From Ensifer adhaerens (lineage in GTDB: Bacteria > Pseudomonadota > Alphaproteobacteria > Rhizobiales > Rhizobiaceae), in assembly GCF_002007205.1 (NCBI RefSeq), contig NZ_LAZS01000012.1:682001-746000 (forward strand): DNA of 64,000 nucleotides. The letters are read 5' to 3'. The notes beneath the pieces were generated by a model. It saw nothing but the letters and a program-made list of their open reading frames with translations, was not told where the DNA came from and made no database searches. Numbering within the stretch: the stretch's first letter is position 1; each line of letters begins with the position of its first letter. Made by a program: the position numbers and the translations under genes. Of the stretch, positions 33,114 to 40,450 are shown one piece after another.

Positions 33114-34100
33114 ATGAAACGCCTCCTCATTCTCGGCGCCACCCTTGTCGCGCATTTTGTGACCCCTGCGCTGGCACAGGAACCGACGAAGCTTCTCAAC
33201 GCCTCCTATGACGTTTCGCGCGAACTCTTCGTTGCTGAGAACGAGGCCTTCATCAAGCAGCATCCGGGCGTGACGATCGACCAGTCGCATGCCGGCACGT
33301 CGAAGCAGGCCCGCTCGATCCTCGAGGGTCTCGAGGCCGATGTCGTGACCTTCAACCAGACCACCGATATCGAGTTCCTGGCGAAGAACGGCTTTGTCGG
33401 CAAGGATTGGGCGAAGGCGTTCCCGAACAATGCTTCGCCGTTCTATTCCTTCCCGTCCTTCCTGGTGCGCAAGGGCAACCCGAAGAACATCAAGGACTGG
33501 TCCGATCTTGCCCGTGACGATGTCCACGCCGTCTTTCCCAATCCGAAAACGTCGGGCAATGCGCGCTACACCTATCTCGCAGCCTATGCCTGGGCCAAGG
33601 AGGCCTATGAAGGCGACGAGGCGAAGATCGAGGCCTACATCACCAAGATCTTCGACAACGTTCCGGTCTTCGACACCGGCGGCCGCGCCTCCACGACCAC
33701 CTTCGTCGAGCGCGAGACCGGCGACGTGCTGATCACGTTCGAGGCAGAGACGCGCAGCATCGCCAAGCAGTACGGCGCCGACAAGGTCGAGGCTGTCATT
33801 CCCTCGGTCAGCCTGCTTGCGGAGTTCCCGGTCGCGGTCGTTGACAAGGTCGCCGAGAAACATGGCACGCAAGCGCTCGCCAAGACCTATCTCGACTTCC
33901 TCTATACCGAGGAAGGCCAGCGCATCGCCGCCGAGTTCGGCCATCGCGTGCGCAACGAAAAGGTCGCCGGCGAGTTCAAGGATCAGTTTCCGGCCATTCG
34001 CCTCGTCAATGTCGACGATGTCTATGGCGGATGGAGCAAGATCCAGAGCGAGCACTTTGCCTCCGGCGGCATCCTGGACAAGCTCTACGGCAGCCGCTGA
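33114..34100 (+). CDS. Sulfate/thiosulfate ABC transporter substrate-binding protein
   Basis: The 328-residue periplasmic protein has a signal peptide ending near TPALAQ and the Sbp/CysP signatures: LLNASYDVSRELF, DQSHAGTSKQARSILEGLEADVVTFNQ, NPKTSGNARYTYLAAYAWA, and a GDVLITFEAE segment. These residues ring a dehydrated sulfate or thiosulfate oxyanion. It is the first gene of an operon with cysT, cysW and cysA. The internal ATG at 33114 was chosen for the signal peptide. A strong hairpin separates it from cysT. Confidence 0.92.
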   Translation: MKRLLILGATLVAHFVTPALAQEPTKLLNASYDVSRELFVAENEAFIKQHPGVTIDQSHAGTSKQARSILEGLEADVVTFNQTTDIEFLAKNGFVGKDWAKAFPNNASPFYSFPSFLVRKGNPKNIKDWSDLARDDVHAVFPNPKTSGNARYTYLAAYAWAKEAYEGDEAKIEAYITKIFDNVPVFDTGGRASTTTFVERETGDVLITFEAETRSIAKQYGADKVEAVIPSVSLLAEFPVAVVDKVAEKHGTQALAKTYLDFLYTEEGQRIAAEFGHRVRNEKVAGEFKDQFPAIRLVNVDDVYGGWSKIQSEHFASGGILDKLYGSR

Positions 34101-34126
34101 TCGCCACACGACTCGCAATCAGTCAG

Positions 34127-34151
34127 CCCGGCAGACGAATCGTCTGCCGGG
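34127..34151 (+). terminator. Intercistronic hairpin between sulfate-binding protein and cysT genes
   Basis: CCCGGCAGACG (34127-34137) pairs perfectly with CGTCTGCCGGG (34141-34151) over an AAT loop, followed by TTT. It could reduce read-through into cysT and stabilise the upstream message. Confidence 0.7.
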
Positions 34152-34182
34152 TTTCACCATGACATGACAAGGAAATGAACGC

Positions 34183-35004
34183 TTGAGACGCAATGTCCTG
34201 CCCGGGTTACGCCTGTCGCTGGGGGTGACGCTGCTGTATGTGAGCCTGATCGTCGTTCTGCCGCTGGCAGCCCTCGTGTTCAAGGCCGCAAGCCTCGGCC
34301 CTCTCGACTACTGGCAGATCGTCTCGTCGCCGCGGGCACTCGCCAGCTATCGCGTCACCGTGACGGCCGCCCTTGGCGCGACGCTCTTCAATCTCTTCTT
34401 CGGCTTGGCGCTCGCCTGGGTGCTGGTGCGTTATCGCTTTCCGGGGCGCCGCATCGTCGATGCCATGGTCGACCTGCCGTTCGCATTGCCGACGGCGGTG
34501 GCCGGCATTTCGCTGACGGCGCTCTTCACCAGCAACGGCGTGTTCGGCTCGATCCTCGACGACTACGGTATCAAGGTCGCCTATACGCCGCTCGGCATCA
34601 TGATCGCCATGTGCTTCACCTCGCTGCCCTTCATCGTGCGCACGGTGCAGCCAGTGCTGGAGGACCTCGATCCGGCGCTGGAGGAGGCCGCCCAGTCGCT
34701 CGGCGGCTCGGATGTCGCGATCTTCCGCAAGGTCATTCTGCCGCTGCTGACGCCGGTGCTGCTCGCCGGCGTGTCGCTCTCGTTTGCCCGTTGCCTCGGT
34801 GAATTCGGCGCGATCATCTTCATCGCCGGCAACCAGCCGATGTCGACCGAGATCACCGCGCTGCTGATTTTCATCCGGCTGGAGGAATACGATTATCAGG
34901 CAGCCGCCGCGATCGCGTCCGTCCTGCTGCTTACAGCCTTCCTCATGCTGGCGGTAACCAACTGGCTGCAGGCGCGGGCGCTGCGCTATACGCAGAGGTC
35001 CTGA
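34183..35004 (+). CDS. cysT: Sulfate/thiosulfate ABC transporter permease CysT
   Basis: The 273-residue inner-membrane protein has about six transmembrane helices and the CysT landmarks LPFALPTAVAGISLTALF, FTSLPFIVRTVQPVLEDLD and the EEAAQSLGGSDVAIFRKVILP coupling helix. The start is TTG at 34183 behind AAGGAAATG; no in-frame ATG lies near, so a rare TTG start is likely. It pairs with CysW to form the sulfate channel. Three bases separate its stop from the cysW ATG region. Confidence 0.92.
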   Translation: MRRNVLPGLRLSLGVTLLYVSLIVVLPLAALVFKAASLGPLDYWQIVSSPRALASYRVTVTAALGATLFNLFFGLALAWVLVRYRFPGRRIVDAMVDLPFALPTAVAGISLTALFTSNGVFGSILDDYGIKVAYTPLGIMIAMCFTSLPFIVRTVQPVLEDLDPALEEAAQSLGGSDVAIFRKVILPLLTPVLLAGVSLSFARCLGEFGAIIFIAGNQPMSTEITALLIFIRLEEYDYQAAAAIASVLLLTAFLMLAVTNWLQARALRYTQRS

Positions 35005-35006
35005 CC

Positions 35007-35885
35007 ATGAGTTTCAAGAAAACCGTACGCACGCTGCCGCGGGTCGGCGACGGCCCCGTCTTCCGCCGCGCCTTGATTGGCATCGTGCTCACGCTCGGCG
35101 CACTCCTGATCCTCGCGCCGCTACTGATCATCGGGGTCGAAGCCTTCTCCAAGGGCTGGCAGGTCTATCGCGACACGATCCTGCATCCCGACACGCGCCA
35201 CGCGATCATGCTGACCGTACTGGCGGCTCTGATCGCCGTACCCGTCAACACCGCCTTCGGCGTTGCCGCCGCCTGGGCGATTACCAAGTTCGATTTCCGC
35301 GGCAAGGGCTTCCTGCTGGTCGTGATCGAGATCCCGTTCTCGGTTTCTCCCATCGTCGCTGGCGTCGCCTACCTTTTTGTTTACGGTTTGCAGGGCCTGT
35401 TCGGTCCGACGCTGGACGCTTATGGCATAAAGATCCTGTTTGCCATCCCCGGGATCATCCTTGCCTCGATGTTCGTCACCGCGCCGTTCGTCGCCCGCGA
35501 GCTCATTCCGCTGATGCAGGCCCAGGGGCGCGACCTCGAAGAGGCGGCGGCCTCGCTCGGAGCCTCGGGCTGGCGCACCTTCTTCTCTGTCACGCTGCCG
35601 AACATCAAGTGGGCGCTGCTCTACGGCGTCATCCTTTGCAACGCGCGCGTGATGGGCGAGTTCGGCGCGGTTTCGGTCGTCTCTGGTAACATCCGTGGCC
35701 AGACCAACACCCTACCGCTGCATATCGAGCTGCTCTATCACGATTATCAGGCGGCGGGCGCTTTTGCGTCGGCCTCCATCCTCGCGGTCATCGCCGTTTT
35801 CACCATCATCGCCAAGGTCGCTCTGGAGCGCCAGGGGGCGGGCCGCGTCCGCCCAGTCGCCAATCCCGCGGAGAATGCATCATGA
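35007..35885 (+). CDS. cysW: Sulfate/thiosulfate ABC transporter permease CysW
   Basis: The 292-residue inner-membrane protein has about six transmembrane helices, with VNTAFGVAAAWAITKFDFRG, PFSVSPIVAGVAYLFVYG and the LEEAAASLGASGWRTFFSVTLP coupling helix, then MGEFGAVSVVSGNIRGQTNTLPLHIE, a CysW hallmark (quoted in part: GAVSVVSGNIRG). It forms the channel with CysT. Its stop overlaps the cysA ATG by four bases, so CysW and CysA are translationally coupled. Confidence 0.92.
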   Translation: MSFKKTVRTLPRVGDGPVFRRALIGIVLTLGALLILAPLLIIGVEAFSKGWQVYRDTILHPDTRHAIMLTVLAALIAVPVNTAFGVAAAWAITKFDFRGKGFLLVVIEIPFSVSPIVAGVAYLFVYGLQGLFGPTLDAYGIKILFAIPGIILASMFVTAPFVARELIPLMQAQGRDLEEAAASLGASGWRTFFSVTLPNIKWALLYGVILCNARVMGEFGAVSVVSGNIRGQTNTLPLHIELLYHDYQAAGAFASASILAVIAVFTIIAKVALERQGAGRVRPVANPAENAS

Positions 35886-36901
35886 AGATCCGGCTTGACC
35901 ACGTCGTCAAGACTTTCCAAACCTTCCGTGCCGTCAAGGACGTTTCGCTCGAGATCGAAAGCGGCGAACTCGTCGCCTTGCTCGGCCCATCCGGTTCCGG
36001 CAAGACGACCATATTGCGCATGGTTGCCGGCCTCGAGTTTGCCGATGGCGGTCACATCTATTTCGGCGACCAGGATGCGACCGACATCCCGGTGCGCGAT
36101 CGCGGCGTCGGCTTCGTGTTCCAGCACTATGCGCTTTTCCCGCATATGACCGTGGCGCAAAACATCGCCTTCGGCATGGAAGTTTCGAAAACAAAGCGCG
36201 ACAAGGCGGCCATTCATGCGCGGGTCGCCGAACTCTTGCGCCTGGTGCGCCTCGAAGGGCTCGGCGAACGGTTTCCGGCGCAGATCTCCGGTGGCCAGCG
36301 CCAGCGCGTCGCGCTTGCCCGCGCGCTTGCTGTCGATCCCAAAGTGCTTTTGCTCGACGAGCCCTTCGGCGCGCTTGACGCCAATGTTCGGCGCGAGCTT
36401 CGCCGCTGGCTGCGCGAGATCCATAGTGAGCTCGGCATTACCACGCTCTTCGTCACCCACGACCAGGAGGAGGCGCTCGATCTCGCCGATCGCGTCGTGA
36501 TCCTGAAGGATGGCCACATCGTCCAGCAGGGAACGCCGGAAGAAGTCTGCCGCGAGCCAAAGTCGGCCTTCGTCATGAAGTTCCTCGGCGATGCCAACAT
36601 GCTTTCCGCCGAGGTGCGTGATGGTCGGGCCTATGCCGATGGCGCGGTCATCGAGGTCTCCGGGATCGCGGACGGCAAGGCTGAGCTCTACGCTCGCCCC
36701 GTCGATCTCGACTGGGCGGTCGGCGGCCCTGGAGTTGCAGCCAGTATCAGCCGGGTGATGGACCGTCCGGGCGGCCGCCGGGTGATCGCGACGACCGGAA
36801 GCGGCGTGCCACTGGAACTGGACCTGGAACCGGAACGGGCCGTGAAGGCCGGCGACGCGGGCTATGTGACGCTGCGCCGCGCAACTGTGTTTGCAGTCTG
36901 A
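35882..36901 (+). CDS. cysA: Sulfate/thiosulfate ABC transporter ATPase CysA
   Basis: The 339-residue cytosolic ATPase has Walker A GPSGSGKTT (about residue 34), the Q loop in VFQHYALFPHMTV, the ISGGQRQRVALARAL signature, Walker B LLLDEPFGALD and the switch His in TLFVTHDQEEALDLAD. A C-terminal TOBE-like region (about 240-335) follows, as in CysA. It powers sulfate or thiosulfate import by CysTW. The operon lies directly upstream of the nitrate regulators; siroheme made for sulfite and nitrite reduction links the two. Confidence 0.93.
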   Translation: MKIRLDHVVKTFQTFRAVKDVSLEIESGELVALLGPSGSGKTTILRMVAGLEFADGGHIYFGDQDATDIPVRDRGVGFVFQHYALFPHMTVAQNIAFGMEVSKTKRDKAAIHARVAELLRLVRLEGLGERFPAQISGGQRQRVALARALAVDPKVLLLDEPFGALDANVRRELRRWLREIHSELGITTLFVTHDQEEALDLADRVVILKDGHIVQQGTPEEVCREPKSAFVMKFLGDANMLSAEVRDGRAYADGAVIEVSGIADGKAELYARPVDLDWAVGGPGVAASISRVMDRPGGRRVIATTGSGVPLELDLEPERAVKAGDAGYVTLRRATVFAV

Positions 36902-36919
36902 GGTCCGCTCGCTCGGACC
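36902..36919 (+). terminator. Hairpin after cysA
   Basis: GGTCCG and CGGACC form a 6-bp stem around CTCGCT, starting directly at the stop codon. There is no T-run, so it is a weak candidate for the operon's 3' end. Confidence 0.35.
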
Positions 36920-37030
36920 GATGGCGCTTCACACCAGGCGCAGCGAGCTCGGCTTGAATTCGAGATATGCTGCATTGCGAAAAAGCCGGCGCGGCAATAC
37001 AGTCGCGCTCTTCTCACTGCGGTCGCGAAG

Positions 37031-37633
37031 ATGAAGCCGAGCGGACTGAACGTACTGGTTATCGACGAGAATCGCATCCGCGCCGCCATCATCGAAGAGG
37101 GGCTGCGGGACGCGGGCTATGACCAGCTCACCGTCATCGACAACATGCACGGCCTCGCGCGTCGCATCGCCGATCTCAATCCTGACGTCATCGTCATCGA
37201 TCTCGAAAACCCCAACCGCGACATGCTGGAAAGCATGTTCCAGCTTTCGCGCGCGGTGAAGCGCCCGATCGCCATGTTCGTCGACAAGTCCGATGAGGCG
37301 TCGATCGAAGCGGCCGTCGAGGCGGGCGTTTCGGCCTATATCGTCGACGGGCTGAAACAGGAGCGGGTACGCCCGATCCTGAAGATGGCGATCAGCCGCT
37401 TCAACGCCTTTTCCCGCCTCAACCGCGAGCTCGAGGAGACGCGAGGCGAACTGGAAAACCGCAAGGTGATCGATCGCGCCAAGGGGCTGCTGATGCGCTC
37501 TCGCGGGCTCAGCGAAGACGAGGCCTATGCGTTGCTGCGCCGCACCGCGATGAACCAGAACCGCAAGATCGTCGAAATCGCCCAAAGCCTCGTCACGGCG
37601 GCGAGCCTGCTCGATCCGGGAGGAAAGGAATGA
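37031..37633 (+). CDS. nasT: ANTAR antitermination response regulator NasT
   Basis: The 200-residue protein has a receiver-like domain (about 5-120) with Asp57 in IVIDLENP, then a coiled linker and an ANTAR RNA-binding domain (about 135-190: VIDRAKGLLMRSRGLSEDEAYALLRRTAMN). ANTAR domains bind paired hexaloop hairpins in mRNA leaders and prevent transcription termination. NasS holds NasT inactive without nitrate. It overlaps nasS (ATGA) and lies upstream of a nitrate operon whose leader contains the expected RNA motif at 39022-39058 next to a terminator. Confidence 0.93.
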   Translation: MKPSGLNVLVIDENRIRAAIIEEGLRDAGYDQLTVIDNMHGLARRIADLNPDVIVIDLENPNRDMLESMFQLSRAVKRPIAMFVDKSDEASIEAAVEAGVSAYIVDGLKQERVRPILKMAISRFNAFSRLNRELEETRGELENRKVIDRAKGLLMRSRGLSEDEAYALLRRTAMNQNRKIVEIAQSLVTAASLLDPGGKE

Positions 37634-38844
37634 CGACGCGCCACGCCATCACCGCCGGTTTCGTGCCGCTGCTCGACAGCGCCTTGCTCGTCGTCGCCCG
37701 CGAGATGGGCTTTGCGGAAGAGCAGGGGATCGACCTTACCCTCCTGCGCGAACGCTCCTGGGCCAGCATCCGTGACCGGCTTGCGGTTCGCCATGTCGAT
37801 GTCGCGCATATCCTCGGTCCCATGCCGATCGCCGGCAATCTCGGCCTTAACGTTCCGGCGCCGGAGATGATCGTGCCGATGTCGCTCGGGCTCGGCGGCA
37901 ATGCCGTGACTGTGTCCCAGGCACTTTGGCAGCGGATGGCGGATAACGGCGCGACCGCCGATCTCGACGCACGCGCAAACGGCGCGGCTCTGCGCAAGGC
38001 CATCGAAGCGCAGGCGGGCGCGGCCCTGCGCTTCGCGGTCGTGCATCCCTATTCCGGGCACAATTACGAATTGCGCTACTGGCTGGCCGCGAGCGGCATC
38101 GATCCGGATCGCGACATCGAGATCGTCGTGCTGCCGCCGCCCGACATGGGCGATGCGCTCGCCGAAGGCGTGATCGATGGCTATTGCGCGGGCGAGCCCT
38201 GGAACACCTTTGGCGTGCTTCGCCGCGGCGGGCACCTGGCGACCGTCAAGGCTGCGATCTGGCGGTCGAGCCCGGAAAAAGTGCTCGGCGTCAACGCGCG
38301 ATGGGGGGCGACCAATCCGGAGGCGATGGCCGCCTTGCTCGCAGCGCTCCACCAGGCCTCGCTTTGGTGCGCGCGATCGGAAAACCACGAGGCGCTGGCA
38401 GCACTTCTGGCAAAGCCCACCTATGTCGGCCGCGACGCCGAGCTGCTTCTTCCCGCCCTCAAGGGCGCACTGCCGGTCGGCGGTGGTGAAGTCAGGGCGA
38501 TCAACGACTTCTTCGTTCCGAATGCCAAGGCGGCGACCTTCCCCTGGAAGAGCCACGCGCTGTGGTTCTACACCCAGATGGTGCGCTGGCGGCAGATCGA
38601 GCACACCGCCGAGCGCCAGCGCATCGCCGCGGAAACCTATCGGCCGGACATCTATCGCGCCGCATTGAAACACCTCGGAATTGCCATGCCGTCGGCAAGC
38701 GCCAAGGTGGAGGGTGCCTTGACCGTCGAGACGCCAGTCGGCTCGTCGGGCGCGCTGACGCTTGGCCCGGACGGGTTCTTCGATGGCGGACGCTTCGATC
38801 CCGATGACCTCGACGCCTACATTGCCGCGCAATCTGCCCGCTGA
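37630..38844 (+). CDS. nasS: Nitrate/nitrite-sensing protein NasS
   Basis: The 404-residue protein belongs to the NrtA/CmpA nitrate-binding family (RLAVRHVDVAHILGPMPIAG, then FAVVHPYSGHNYELRYWLAA and ALWFYTQMVRW), but starts directly with the mature fold and has no signal peptide. It should therefore be cytosolic, fitting NasS, which binds NasT in the absence of nitrate and releases it when nitrate or nitrite binds. It is co-translated with nasT and is followed by the 326-bp regulatory region of the nitrate operon. Confidence 0.92.
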   Translation: MTTRHAITAGFVPLLDSALLVVAREMGFAEEQGIDLTLLRERSWASIRDRLAVRHVDVAHILGPMPIAGNLGLNVPAPEMIVPMSLGLGGNAVTVSQALWQRMADNGATADLDARANGAALRKAIEAQAGAALRFAVVHPYSGHNYELRYWLAASGIDPDRDIEIVVLPPPDMGDALAEGVIDGYCAGEPWNTFGVLRRGGHLATVKAAIWRSSPEKVLGVNARWGATNPEAMAALLAALHQASLWCARSENHEALAALLAKPTYVGRDAELLLPALKGALPVGGGEVRAINDFFVPNAKAATFPWKSHALWFYTQMVRWRQIEHTAERQRIAAETYRPDIYRAALKHLGIAMPSASAKVEGALTVETPVGSSGALTLGPDGFFDGGRFDPDDLDAYIAAQSAR

Positions 38845-38865
38845 AAGCGCAACGCCTAATTTATG

Positions 38866-38897
38866 CGCACTGCACAAAAAATGGCTTCGCACTGCAC
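38866..38897 (+). promoter_or_regulatory. Direct repeats, probable enhancer (NtrC-like) of the nitrate operon
   Basis: CGCACTGCAC occurs at 38866-38875 and 38888-38897, exactly 22 bp apart, or two helical turns, and about 80-110 bp upstream of the sigma-54 promoter. The TGCAC element matches an NtrC half-site. NtrC-type activators bind paired upstream sites at such distances. Confidence 0.55.
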
Positions 38898-38973
38898 CAG
38901 GGAGCATCACATATCTGGTTGCATCAGAATATCTGTTTTAAGTTTTTCTTTTAGATCAATAGCTTGCTGAAAC

Positions 38974-38989
38974 TGGCACGCTGATTGCT
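38974..38989 (+). promoter_or_regulatory. Sigma-54 promoter of the nitrate assimilation operon
   Basis: TGGCACG (38974-38980), four bases, then TTGCT (38985-38989) matches the -24/-12 consensus TGGCACG-N4-TTGCW completely, with GG and GC elements 10 bp apart. Transcription would start near 39000, giving a leader of about 170 nt before the transporter ATG. Confidence 0.85.
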
Positions 38990-39021
38990 TATATATTCGT
39001 AGGCCTTCGGGCCACGAGATC

Positions 39022-39058
39022 GGTGTCCAACGACGGGCGCCCACCAGCAAAGCCGCTG
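39022..39058 (+). promoter_or_regulatory. Two-hexaloop ANTAR (NasT) binding motif in the leader RNA
   Basis: Hairpin P1: stem GGTGTCC/GGGCGCC (39022-39028 with 39035-39041, two G-U pairs) and loop AACGAC. Hairpin P2: stem CAGC/GCTG (39045-39048 with 39055-39058) and loop AAAGCC. Both hexaloops have A at position 1 and G at position 4, the defining bases of the ANTAR-recognised RNA. P2 overlaps the 5' arm of the terminator at 39053-39118, so the two structures exclude each other. Confidence 0.7.
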
Positions 39059-39118
39059 ATCGGGAACTGCGCGCACGGATCTGCCCGTGTCGCGGCACGC
39101 CCGGCCAGCGGTTTTTTT
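39053..39118 (+). terminator. Leader attenuator terminator of the nitrate operon
   Basis: CCGCTG (39053-39058) pairs with CAGCGG (39106-39111), extended inward by CGGG (39061-39064) with CCCG (39100-39103); an inner CACGG/CCGTG hairpin caps it, and seven T residues follow (39112-39118). Its 5' arm is shared with the second ANTAR hairpin, so NasT binding would prevent termination. Confidence 0.8.
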
Positions 39119-39170
39119 GTTTTCAACCCCAAGATGGAGCGGCACGACCTTGTCGGGCCACGGAGAAGCC

Positions 39171-40427
39171 ATGTCTGAGAACAAGCAACCACGATTGGCC
39201 AGTGAACCCGCCACCGCGTTGTGGATGTCCACTTTCGCCTTCACCATCTGTTTCGCCGTCTGGACGATCTTTGCGATCATCGGCATCCGGATCAAGCAGG
39301 ACCTTGGCTTGAGCGAAGCGCAGTTCGGCCTGCTCGTCGGCACGCCGATCCTCACCGGTTCGCTGGTGCGCATCCTGCTTGGTGTCTGGACCGGACGCTA
39401 CGGCGGGCGTCTTGTTTACACGCTCACCATGCTGGCCGCTGCGCTCGCGACCTTTCTGCTCACCTATGCGACGACCTATCCGCAGATGCTGCTTGCCGGA
39501 CTTGGCGTCGGTCTCGCCGGTGGGTCCTTTGCAGTTGGAGTTGCCTATATCTCGCCCTTCTTCCCGCCAGAAAAGCAGGGCACAGCACTCGGCATCTTCG
39601 GTGCCGGAAATGTCGGGGCAGCGGTGACGAAGTTCCTCGCGCCCTTCATTCTTTTGGCCTGGGGTTGGCAGGCCGTCGCTGAGATCTGGGCGGCCGCGCT
39701 TGTTGTCACAGCGGTCGTCTTCTGGTTCACGACCAGCGATGATCCGGCCTTCCGCAGCCGCCGCGAGCGCCAGTCGCCGCAGCGCAGCCTGCTCCAGGAG
39801 TTCGCACCGCTGAAGAACGCCCAGGTCTGGCGCTTCTCGCTCTATTACTTCTTCGCCTTCGGTGGCTTTGTCGCCCTTTCGCTCTGGCTGCCGCGTTACC
39901 TTGTCGGCGTCTACGGCTTCGATATTGCCGTAGCCGGCATGGTCGCCGCCGCCTATTCCATCCCCGGCAGCATCTTCCGCGCCTTCGGCGGCATGCTTTC
40001 GGACCGCAAGGGCGCCCGCAGCGTGATGTATTGGATGCTCGGCGTCTCGGCGGTGGCAACGCTGATCCTGTCGCTGCCGGCCGCGGGCGAGGGTCATGCC
40101 TTCGGCGTCTCGCCTGCCGTTTTCATCGTCGTCGTCTTCGTGCTCGGCTTCGTCATGAGCCTCGGCAAGGCCGCCGTCTACAAGCATATTCCGGCCTACT
40201 ACCCGGACAACGTCGGTGCGGTCGGCGGCATCGTCGGCATGGTCGGCGGTCTCGGCGGCTTCGTCCTGCCGATCGCCTTCGGGCTTCTCAAGGATGCAAC
40301 CGGCCTCTGGTCGAGCTGCTTCCTGCTTCTCTTTGCCGTCGTCGCCGTGTCGCTCATCTGGATGCACTTCTCGATCCGCCAGATGGAGCGCCGCGCGCTC
40401 TCCCTTCCGACGGCTGCGGCCGCCTGA
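39171..40427 (+). CDS. Nitrate/nitrite transporter, MFS NNP family (NarK/NasA-type)
   Basis: The 418-residue inner-membrane protein has about 12 transmembrane helices and nitrate-porter signatures: the glycine-rich AGLGVGLAGGSFAVGVAYISPFFP in helix 5 (nitrate signature 1) and GIVGMVGGLGGFVLPIAFG in helix 11 (signature 2), with conserved Arg in LVRILLGVWTGRYGG. It imports nitrate for the following reductases. The ATG at 39171 is 53 bp after the leader terminator; a longer frame starting at 39087 would read through that structure and is rejected. Confidence 0.92.
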   Translation: MSENKQPRLASEPATALWMSTFAFTICFAVWTIFAIIGIRIKQDLGLSEAQFGLLVGTPILTGSLVRILLGVWTGRYGGRLVYTLTMLAAALATFLLTYATTYPQMLLAGLGVGLAGGSFAVGVAYISPFFPPEKQGTALGIFGAGNVGAAVTKFLAPFILLAWGWQAVAEIWAAALVVTAVVFWFTTSDDPAFRSRRERQSPQRSLLQEFAPLKNAQVWRFSLYYFFAFGGFVALSLWLPRYLVGVYGFDIAVAGMVAAAYSIPGSIFRAFGGMLSDRKGARSVMYWMLGVSAVATLILSLPAAGEGHAFGVSPAVFIVVVFVLGFVMSLGKAAVYKHIPAYYPDNVGAVGGIVGMVGGLGGFVLPIAFGLLKDATGLWSSCFLLLFAVVAVSLIWMHFSIRQMERRALSLPTAAAA

Positions 40428-40450
40428 CCAGATAAGGATAGAGACAGATC

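Noticed and set aside
36902-36919. Strong intrinsic terminator after cysA
   Set aside because: The stem is only six base pairs and lacks a T-run, so it is listed only as a weak hairpin.
38998-39016. UUCG-capped hairpin GGCC-TTCG-GGCC in the nitrate leader as one of the ANTAR hairpins
   Set aside because: It has a tetraloop, not a hexaloop with A1 and G4. It may still help leader folding, but the two hairpins further downstream fit better.
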